This document shows, one piece after another, positions 6,945 to 12,904 of a stretch of 28,666 nucleotides of DNA. Under the pieces are notes generated by a model. That model did no database searches. It saw nothing but the letters and a program-made list of their open reading frames with translations, and had not been told where the DNA came from. The stretch is from positions 1-28,666 of the IMG/VR virus record IMGVR_UViG_3300024351_000066. One strand, given 5' to 3'. Origin of the DNA: a virus. Every line of letters begins with the position of its first letter. Position 1 is the first letter of the stretch. A program made the position numbers and the translations under genes.

Positions 6945-7204
6945 TGGCACTCAAAAGACCTAAGCTAATAAAGTATGGCAAAACATCTACAGGTGAGTAT
7001 AAAGAATTACCTGGAAAGAGAAGAAAATCATCTGGCCTTCCAAAACCTTCAAAGCCTCCAAAGCCTAAGAAGGAAACAAAGACAAAGCTTAATAAAAGAC
7101 TTGGCAGGATAGTGGTTTTGAATAATAAACCAAGCAGAAGATTGTCACCAGATCTAGATGTTGTTGCATTATCTAGGATAAAGAACGCTAGAAGGAAGAA
7201 ATAA
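6944..7204 (+). CDS. 86-aa proline/lysine-rich basic protein, unit A only
   Basis: Begins MALKRPKLIKYGKTSTGEYK and contains a KPSKPPKPKKETKTK stretch that is probably disordered, then LGRIVVLNNKPSRRLSPDLD. The start overlaps the previous stop (TAATGG). Last gene of the basic cassette, directly before the non-coding block in front of the small terminase. Function unknown. Confidence 0.6.
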   Translation: MALKRPKLIKYGKTSTGEYKELPGKRRKSSGLPKPSKPPKPKKETKTKLNKRLGRIVVLNNKPSRRLSPDLDVVALSRIKNARRKK

Positions 7205-7332
7205 CACGTATGCACAGTTTAACAGTTTGTTATTTATATAAACACGATATCAAATGTGCGCCCGTAAGTCAAATTTTATGCAAAAAGGATACATATCCAT
7301 ATGTCAATTTGTCGACATTTGGGAGGAATTAA
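7205..7332. other. Conserved non-coding block before small terminase; candidate cos/pac region (unit A)
   Basis: 128 bases without a gene. Compared with 22041-22145, the shared islands are TATCAAATG, GCCCGTAA, GTCAAATT, an AT-rich stretch after GGATA, and TTTGTCGACATTTGG running into the GGAGG ribosome binding site. Packaging start sites often lie just before or in the small terminase gene, so cos/pac is a reasonable guess from position and conservation. GGATACATATCC (unit A) and GTCGAC are small palindromes. Confidence 0.35.
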
Positions 7333-7809
7333 ATGGGATACGCAAAATATAACGAAGAACAAGTAAGCAATTTTATTGAATGTGCTAATGAAATGGGAAT
7401 TGGGCCAGCAATGAGAGAACTAGGATATCCTGGCTCATATCATACTGCTAGTAAGTTCTATAAACAAAGAAATCTAGACATTCCGACCATTAATACATTA
7501 GCATCAATGTCAAAACAATTAGACATTTTCTATAAAGATAAAGAGAAAGTATTGGCGGCACAGGCAGTATTAGATAGATCTATAGAGAAACTATATCAAG
7601 AAGATCTATTGGCAGAAGATATCAATAAGTTATCAAATGCTATACATAAGGCTATACAAACAATTAATCTAATTGAAGGTAAATCAACTAACATTAATGA
7701 ACAAAGAAATAAAGATGGATCTGATTTGGCTATTATAGACATATTGAATGAAGCTAAAATGAGAAATGAATCTATTAGACAAGCTATGACCACCCAAATT
7801 AATGAATAA
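7333..7809 (+). CDS. terS: Terminase small subunit
   Basis: 158 residues. The N-terminal ~50 residues form a helix-turn-helix-like DNA-recognition part (EEQVSNFIECANEMGIGPAM, then SYHTASKFYKQRN), followed by long helices suited to oligomerisation (KEKVLAAQAVLDRSIEKLY, INKLSNAIHKAIQTINLIEG). Size, architecture and position 47 bases before the large subunit are those of a small terminase, which binds the packaging site and hands DNA to the motor. Good ribosome binding site GGGAGGAATTAA before the ATG. Identification rests on architecture and context. Confidence 0.75.
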   Translation: MGYAKYNEEQVSNFIECANEMGIGPAMRELGYPGSYHTASKFYKQRNLDIPTINTLASMSKQLDIFYKDKEKVLAAQAVLDRSIEKLYQEDLLAEDINKLSNAIHKAIQTINLIEGKSTNINEQRNKDGSDLAIIDILNEAKMRNESIRQAMTTQINE

Positions 7810-7856
7810 TTAAATTAATTTTTATTTGGAACTGTAAAAAAATTTGAAAGGTAAAA

Positions 7857-9341
7857 ATGATAGATATAGCAAAAGTATTTGATGATATAGATCCTCTATT
7901 ATTATCAATTCCAGAAGGCAGGCGGGAATTAACTAAATATGACCCTATGCTTTTTGCTTTGATCTATTTGCCAGAGCATTTGAAGAATGCAAATGGTGAA
8001 ATTACACTTTCAGAGTTTCACTGGGCACTAGGTGAATATGGAAAGCAATGGATCACAAAGCCAACTACACCTAAGCAAAATAGAGATGCATTTATTGCAC
8101 CTCGTGAATGTGGCAAATCTACATGGATCTTCTTGATTCTTCCTATGTGGGCCGCCGCCCACGGTCATATTAAATTCGTAGCTGCATTCTCAGATGCTGC
8201 TTCTCAGGCTGAGACGCACTTAATGACATTTAAGAACGAACTAGACACAAATGAATATTTAAGATTGGACTACCCTGAGTTATGTAGTCCTAAGTTATCT
8301 GGTGTGGGCAGGGCTATGGCTAATAATTCATGGCGTATTGTTCAATCAAATGACTTCATATTCGATGCCAACGGTATCGATACTAACTCTCTAGGTAAAA
8401 AGGTATTTGGACAACGCCCTGACCTTATTATTCTTGATGATATTGAGAAGGGTGAAAAGAATTACTCTGAATACCAGGCAGGTCGTCAAATGAATACAGT
8501 GTTTGACGACATTGCCCCTATGAATATTTACGCAAGAATGATTGTTGTGGGTACTACCACCATGCCTAATTCAATGATGGACCAATTACGTAAGTATGCA
8601 GATGGAGATAGAGATCAGTCTCTACAGTGGATTACAGACCAGAATGTTAATGTCCACTACTATCCAGCCATCCTACCCAACGATGATGGCTCAGAACGCT
8701 CCGTATGGCCTGAGAAATGGCCTCTAGAGTGGCTTCAAAGCCAAAGACACCTACGTGACTTCGCTAAAAACTATATGAATCGTCCTGTAAATACAGATGG
8801 TAACTTCTGGACATACGAAGACATCATATTAGATGAAGAGGAATATGGAAATACTATAATCTCCATAGACCCAGCAGTAACAAAGAATAAGATTTCTGAC
8901 TATACAGGTATTGCGGTATTGTCTAGAGGCGAAGATGACAATATTTATGTCAGAGAAGCAATACAGTTAAAGGTTTCTCCTTCTGAATTAGCAGAAAGAG
9001 TAGAAGCCTTGGTAGACATTTATGATGCAGGAGTCATATATGTTGAAACAAACCAAGGTGGAGATCTATGGTACGATGTGTTTAAGGACATACCAGTACG
9101 ATATAGATCAGTAAAACAATCAGTATCAAAGCAAATACGTGCAGGAAAGGCATTAAACTTCTATCAACAAGGTAAGGTTAGACATACTAATCATTTCCCA
9201 GCCCTTGAAGAGCAAATGTTTTCTTTTCCAAAGGTATCCCACGACGACGTTCTTGACGCAGTTGTTTCTGGAGTGTTATACTTTTTAGACAACAAGGCGC
9301 CTAAAGTATTTGCAAAACAATTAAGTTATTTAAGGAGATAA
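7857..9341 (+). CDS. terL: Terminase large subunit (packaging ATPase and nuclease)
   Basis: 494 residues, a normal length. ATPase: Walker A-like APRECGKST at 81-89, Walker B LIILDD at 190-195 followed by E197, coupling motif GTTT at 232-235. Nuclease domain (RNase H fold): D338 in ISIDPA, E397 in VIYVETNQGG, and D463/D464/D467 in SHDDVLDAV. These are the expected acidic metal ligands, so the enzyme should be intact: it drives DNA into the prohead and cuts the concatemer. The stop is one base before the portal start region, with AGGAG overlapping the end. Divergence from unit B (23 kb region) is spread evenly. Confidence 0.95.
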   Translation: MIDIAKVFDDIDPLLLSIPEGRRELTKYDPMLFALIYLPEHLKNANGEITLSEFHWALGEYGKQWITKPTTPKQNRDAFIAPRECGKSTWIFLILPMWAAAHGHIKFVAAFSDAASQAETHLMTFKNELDTNEYLRLDYPELCSPKLSGVGRAMANNSWRIVQSNDFIFDANGIDTNSLGKKVFGQRPDLIILDDIEKGEKNYSEYQAGRQMNTVFDDIAPMNIYARMIVVGTTTMPNSMMDQLRKYADGDRDQSLQWITDQNVNVHYYPAILPNDDGSERSVWPEKWPLEWLQSQRHLRDFAKNYMNRPVNTDGNFWTYEDIILDEEEYGNTIISIDPAVTKNKISDYTGIAVLSRGEDDNIYVREAIQLKVSPSELAERVEALVDIYDAGVIYVETNQGGDLWYDVFKDIPVRYRSVKQSVSKQIRAGKALNFYQQGKVRHTNHFPALEEQMFSFPKVSHDDVLDAVVSGVLYFLDNKAPKVFAKQLSYLRR

Positions 9342-9342
9342 G

Positions 9343-10737
9343 ATGAAAGACGTAAGAGTAGCCCTTGAACAAATTATCACAAAACGAGAAGGTTATAAGC
9401 AAGCTGAGGCGTATTATGAAGGCGTAAACGCTGAGGTATTTGCAAATCAACGCTGGTTTAAGCTATTTCGCTACGAGGGCAGCGATTTTAGATTTAATTT
9501 TTCTAAAACAGTAGTAGATGCAGTTCTAAATCGTTTGGAAATCAAGCAAGTCATGGCAGGAACAGAAGAAGCTATGGACTATATTGATACTATTTGGGAT
9601 CAGACAGACATAAAGCTTGATATTAACGAAATTCATAGAAATGCGCTTGTCTATGGAGATTCATATGCAATTGTTTGGCCAAACGAAAATGGAGAACTAA
9701 CAATTGACTACAACTCACCAATGACAACATGTGTAGTTTATAGCCAAGAGAATCCTCGTGAAAAAGAATTTGCAGCTAAACTATGGCAAATAACTTCTAA
9801 CAACCAGAAGATTCTTAAACTAAACATGTATTATCCAGATCGCATTGAGAAATATGTTGGATATGGAGACATTGACCTAGTTTCACACCAAATGAACATG
9901 ACTGCGATGGAAACAATCCCAAATCCATGGGGTGAGATTCCAGTATTCCACTTCCGCACACACAAGCCATTTGGAAGACCAGAACATGCTGATGCATACG
10001 GTCCACAAGATGCTATTAATAAGCTTATTTCAACACACATGTTGACTGTAGATTATCAGGGTGCACCACAGCGTTATGCGCTTGCTGCAGGAGGAAATTC
10101 AAACGAATTTGATGATTTCTCTGATGATGATACAGCAAGAGAGAACTTGGCAGCCCTACAAAATGGTCCAGGTGAACTATGGTATCTACAAGGTGTCTCA
10201 TCTGTTGGACAATTCCCAGCAGCAGACCCAGGTATCTTTACAAATCCAGTAATTGAATATGTCAACGCAATGGCATCAATTACATCAACACCAAATCATT
10301 ACTTCATGAGAGGAGCAACACTTCCATCAGGACAGGCACTTCGTGTGGCTGAAGCTCCTTTATTCAAGAAAGTACTAAATAGACAGCTTTCATTCGGTTC
10401 AACATGGAGAGACTTGTTCAAATTCATGTTTAAGATTGAAAATATTCCAGCTGATGTAGAAATCAAATGGGAAAATGCAGAATCAGTAGATTCGCTAGAC
10501 AATTGGGATATAGCAGTTCGCAAGAAGTCAGTTGGTGTAGGTTTATACCAGATTCTTCTTGAGGCAGGTTATGACCCAGAAATTGCAGATGCAATTGTAG
10601 CTGAGTCGCAGGCACAACAGGGCTTGCCACCAGTTCCTACATCTGAAGTTGTAAACGCACACAATTACGCTCTAGAGCAACAGGCTATGGAACGTGCTTA
10701 TGCCCTAAATCAGGAGCAAGGCGAAGTTAATCCTTAA
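9343..10737 (+). CDS. Portal protein
   Basis: 464 residues, SPP1 gp6-like portal family by pattern: N-terminal helices (KREGYKQAEAYYEGVN), the FSKTVVDAVLNRLEI segment, a wing with FHFRTHKPFGRPEHADAYG, and the crown/stem region ITSTPNHYFMRGATLPSGQA with a long helix LFKKVLNRQLSFGSTWRDLF. It forms the dodecameric DNA gate at one capsid vertex. Ribosome binding site AGGAGATAAG precedes the ATG two bases after the terminase stop. The C-terminal ~40 residues are glutamine-rich. The stop codon lies inside the stem-loop that overlaps the scaffold ribosome binding site. Confidence 0.92.
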   Translation: MKDVRVALEQIITKREGYKQAEAYYEGVNAEVFANQRWFKLFRYEGSDFRFNFSKTVVDAVLNRLEIKQVMAGTEEAMDYIDTIWDQTDIKLDINEIHRNALVYGDSYAIVWPNENGELTIDYNSPMTTCVVYSQENPREKEFAAKLWQITSNNQKILKLNMYYPDRIEKYVGYGDIDLVSHQMNMTAMETIPNPWGEIPVFHFRTHKPFGRPEHADAYGPQDAINKLISTHMLTVDYQGAPQRYALAAGGNSNEFDDFSDDDTARENLAALQNGPGELWYLQGVSSVGQFPAADPGIFTNPVIEYVNAMASITSTPNHYFMRGATLPSGQALRVAEAPLFKKVLNRQLSFGSTWRDLFKFMFKIENIPADVEIKWENAESVDSLDNWDIAVRKKSVGVGLYQILLEAGYDPEIADAIVAESQAQQGLPPVPTSEVVNAHNYALEQQAMERAYALNQEQGEVNP

Positions 10738-10750
10738 TTGGACGATTAGG
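10733..10750 (+). promoter_or_regulatory. Stem-loop with UGGACG loop overlapping the scaffold ribosome binding site (unit A)
   Basis: CTTAAT (10733-10738) pairs with ATTAGG (10745-10750) around loop TGGACG (10739-10744). The 3' arm supplies AGG of the AGGAG Shine-Dalgarno (10748-10752), and the portal stop TAA is in the 5' arm. Protein bound to the loop would hide the scaffold start site. Confidence 0.65.
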
Positions 10751-10758
10751 AGAATAAA

Positions 10759-11211
10759 ATGGAAAATGAACTCGTAGAAGGTACATCTACAGAGATCAAA
10801 GACCCAGTAGCAGTTTTGGCTGCTCTGGATCGTGCAAAAAATGACGCTAAGCGTTTTAGAATGGAAAAGGAAGCGGTAGAGGCAGAAATTGCTGCTACTA
10901 GAGAAAGAGCTAACTTAGTACAAACTAAACTTAAGAATGACAAGATAATTAGACAACTCATGGAAAATGGGGTTCCTAATGCTGATAAATTGCTTAAGTA
11001 TATTAAAACATCAGAAATTAATTTAACTGATGATTTTGAAATCGAAGGATTGGATAGCCAATTGGATGCCCTTAAAACGGATTTCCCTGAACTATTTGAC
11101 CCTAAGAAAATTGTCGGCGGACGTGCTGATTCTGGAGTATCTTCATCTGTTGATTCTCCGCTATCTGCAACCGAATTACAGGCAAAATACGTGCTTGGAG
11201 AAATTATTTAG
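10759..11211 (+). CDS. Capsid scaffolding protein
   Basis: 150 residues between portal and major capsid genes. The first half is a charged coiled-coil (LAALDRAKNDAKRFRMEKEA, then EIAATRERANLVQTKLKND), the second half acidic and ends with a conserved tail (SATELQAKYVLG). Small size, coiled coil and position are typical of scaffolds that direct HK97-type capsid assembly and leave before maturation. No protease domain or separate protease gene is seen. Start has AGGAG six bases upstream, which is partly paired in the UGGACG stem-loop. Confidence 0.8.
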   Translation: MENELVEGTSTEIKDPVAVLAALDRAKNDAKRFRMEKEAVEAEIAATRERANLVQTKLKNDKIIRQLMENGVPNADKLLKYIKTSEINLTDDFEIEGLDSQLDALKTDFPELFDPKKIVGGRADSGVSSSVDSPLSATELQAKYVLGEII

Positions 11212-11213
11212 TG

Positions 11214-11219
11214 TATAAT
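11214..11219 (+). promoter_or_regulatory. -10 box of a probable capsid gene promoter (unit A)
   Basis: TATAAT directly after the scaffold stop, conserved at 26054-26059. No convincing -35 box is present, so this is tentative. A start about seven bases downstream would place the first UGGACG hairpin at the very 5' end of the capsid transcript. Confidence 0.45.
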
Positions 11220-11226
11220 AGATGTG

Positions 11227-11279
11227 TGCAAGCTAGATGGACGTTTAGGCTTGCAGACAGAAATATTTGGACGAATATT
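11227..11279 (+). promoter_or_regulatory. Two tandem UGGACG stem-loops in the capsid leader (unit A)
   Basis: Hairpin 1 (11227-11255): TGCAAGC with GCTTGCA, extended by TAGA with TTTA across one bulged G, loop TGGACG at 11238-11243. Hairpin 2 (11262-11279): AATATT with AATATT, loop TGGACG at 11268-11273. Only six bases separate them. The stems are unrelated but the loops are the same as in the scaffold stem-loop. Confidence 0.7.
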
Positions 11280-11325
11280 AATCTCAAGCTAACAAAATCT
11301 AACTTATGAAAAGGATAAAACTATA

Positions 11326-12225
11326 ATGGCAAGACAAGAACTTACTGTCGCTAATGGTTATATCATCGAAGAGCACAGCTCCAACGTTGTTCAGGCTGCA
11401 TTGCAGAATTCTGCAATTGAAAGCCAAGCACGTCGTGAGCCAATGGCAACTTCTGTGAAGCGTGTTCCACGTTTCGTTGGAGATGCTCCAGCAGTTTATG
11501 CTGAAGGTGCGACAATCGGTGAATCATCTGTAACTCTAGACGACATCACCCTAACAGCTCGTAAGTGGGCTAAGATTATGCACATCTCTGAAGAGGATAT
11601 GAATGACTCATTCATCGATGTACTTAATACATACAAGACTCAGTGGGCAACCAACTGGGCAAAGAAATTCGACAACGCATGCCTTGGTGTGACAGTTGCA
11701 GGAGACGGAACAGACACAGCACCATATACTTCTGTATATCGTGAAGTTTCACAGTACAACTCAGCTTCTAACCTCATCCAAACAGCAGGCGCTGTTACAT
11801 TCGCAGACTTGAACGATGTTCTTTCAAAGATCGAACAATCTTCATACTTTGATGCAGCTAAGACAGCATTCATCATCCACCCATCATTCCTAGGAACTCT
11901 TCGTGGCCTTGTTGATGACAACAATCGCCCAATTCTTCAGGATCCACTAGGTGCTCGTGGAGCAACTCTATTCGGCTACCCAGTAGTCGTATCAGCAGGC
12001 GCTGCTACATCTTCAGCTGCTTCAGCTGCACCAGCAGGAAATCCACTTTTGATCGTTGGTAACACCGATCTTATGGTTAACGGTGTTCGTGCAGGCATCG
12101 AATCTATGGTATCGAAGGATGCTAAATTTGACACAGATGGAGTTCTTCTTAAGGTTCGTGCACGTCGTGCATTCGCTGTTGCTAAGCCAGAAGGCTTTGC
12201 AATCGTTGAGAAGACTTCAGCGTAA
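11326..12225 (+). CDS. Major capsid protein (HK97 fold)
   Basis: 299 residues, no N-terminal delta domain, so assembly relies on the separate scaffold. Recognisable parts: N-arm with SQARREPMATSVKRVP, E-loop region (YAEGATIGESSVTLDDITLT), spine helix HISEEDMNDSFIDVLNTYKT, and the A-domain with FIIHPSFLGTLRGLVDDNN and FGYPVVVSAGAATSS. Codon use is visibly richer in C-ending codons than in neighbours, as expected for a highly expressed gene. It differs from the unit B protein at only about six positions (for example Q4T, I31V, R139C), much less than the flanking genes, and includes a 140-base exact match (11974-12113). Leader of ~100 bases carries two stem-loops. Confidence 0.93.
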   Translation: MARQELTVANGYIIEEHSSNVVQAALQNSAIESQARREPMATSVKRVPRFVGDAPAVYAEGATIGESSVTLDDITLTARKWAKIMHISEEDMNDSFIDVLNTYKTQWATNWAKKFDNACLGVTVAGDGTDTAPYTSVYREVSQYNSASNLIQTAGAVTFADLNDVLSKIEQSSYFDAAKTAFIIHPSFLGTLRGLVDDNNRPILQDPLGARGATLFGYPVVVSAGAATSSAASAAPAGNPLLIVGNTDLMVNGVRAGIESMVSKDAKFDTDGVLLKVRARRAFAVAKPEGFAIVEKTSA

Positions 12226-12239
12226 GGAGGAAATAACTA

Positions 12240-12671
12240 ATGGCTTCTAAACTATACGGAAATTTCCTACTTAAGGCTCTAAATAAGGAAGTTGATTTTG
12301 ATTCAGATACCATCAAGGTAGCTCTTCTTTCATCTTCTTACACACCAGATCAGGACGCTCATGACTACTTCAACGATGTTTCTACATACGAAGTATCAGG
12401 AACAGGTTATACTGCTGGTGGAGCAACTTTAGCTTCTAAAACAGCTACATACGATTCAAGCACAAACGTAATCGTACTTGATGCTGCTGACGTTACTTGG
12501 TCATCATCTACAATCACAGCTCGTTATGCTGTTGTATATGATTCAACAGGTACTGCAAGCACATCAGCACTAATTGGTTATGTAGACTTCGGTTCAGACC
12601 AGTCTTCAACCAACGGTAACTTCACAATTACATGGGATTCGACAGGCATAGTTCGAATCACAGTAGCGTAA
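12240..12671 (+). CDS. Beta-rich virion-type protein next to capsid gene (decoration or head fibre?)
   Basis: 143 residues, rich in S, T, G and aromatic beta motifs: begins MASKLYGNFLLKALNKEV, then DTIKVALLSSSYTPDQ, later VVYDSTGTASTSALIGYVDF and a C-terminal ITWDSTGIVRITVA. A family of similar small proteins is often found in phage structural regions, usually without assigned function. A strong GGAGGAAATAACTA ribosome binding site and position right after the capsid gene suggest high expression, fitting a decoration or tail-tube-like component. I prefer decoration/head fibre, with low certainty on the exact role. Confidence 0.65.
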   Translation: MASKLYGNFLLKALNKEVDFDSDTIKVALLSSSYTPDQDAHDYFNDVSTYEVSGTGYTAGGATLASKTATYDSSTNVIVLDAADVTWSSSTITARYAVVYDSTGTASTSALIGYVDFGSDQSSTNGNFTITWDSTGIVRITVA

Positions 12672-12682
12672 GGATACCCTAA

Positions 12683-12889
12683 ATGAATGTAAAGGTTGAG
12701 GTCGGCGTTATGCAAGTATCTGCTTGCATCAATGAGTCCAAAACAATTGTCGTAGCAACCACCCCCCGTTTGTTGTCATATGCTCCGATTGTTTCCGACC
12801 TCACCTTTACCCCTTCAGTAACAGTAAATGGTGGAAGCATTTCATCAATACCAGCAGATAAGAAATTGTTAGGAGTTATGGCTGCCTAA
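12683..12889 (+). CDS. 68-aa small conserved protein overlapping a structured RNA
   Basis: Begins MNVKVEVGVMQVSACINESK and ends IPADKKLLGVMAA. No recognised family; predicted beta strands. The unit B copy differs at only four residues (V12A, S13N, I16F, R29Y), but these come from clustered base changes, several multi-base, with almost no synonymous change around them. The gene contains a 16-bp long-range inverted repeat (see 12689-12810), so the nucleotide sequence may be under RNA-level constraint. Spacing is 11 bases after the preceding stop with a weak AGGATACCC ribosome binding site. It could be a short virion protein or partly an RNA gene. Confidence 0.5.
   Translation: MNVKVEVGVMQVSACINESKTIVVATTPRLLSYAPIVSDLTFTPSVTVNGGSISSIPADKKLLGVMAA
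12689..12810 (+). ncRNA. Predicted three-way-junction RNA fold inside the 68-aa gene (unit A)
   Basis: P1: GTAAAGGTTGAGGTCGG (12689-12705) with CCGACCTCACCTTTAC (12795-12810), 16 pairs and one bulged U. P2: TGCAAG (12711-12716) with CTTGCA (12723-12728), 6-base loop. P3: AAACAAT (12741-12747) with ATTGTTT (12788-12794), stacked next to P1. All helices are kept in unit B while the P2 loop and a P3 loop differ. Role unknown; may be a cis structure or processed RNA. Confidence 0.45.
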
Positions 12890-12904
12890 CCGCAGCCTAT
12901 TTTT
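12880..12904 (+). terminator. Attenuator-like hairpin just before the giant fibre gene (unit A/B border)
   Basis: GGCTGC (12880-12885) and GCAGCC (12892-12897) form a 6-bp GC stem with loop CTAACC, followed by TATTTTT. The stop codon of the 68-aa gene is in the loop and the fibre ATG follows the U-tract directly at 12905. Conserved exactly at 27717-27741. Confidence 0.7.

Noticed and set aside
12760-12775. C-run in the 68-aa gene as a programmed frameshift site
   Set aside because: The run (ACCACCCCCCG) is broken in unit B (ACCCCTTAC), and no reading frame continues in another phase.
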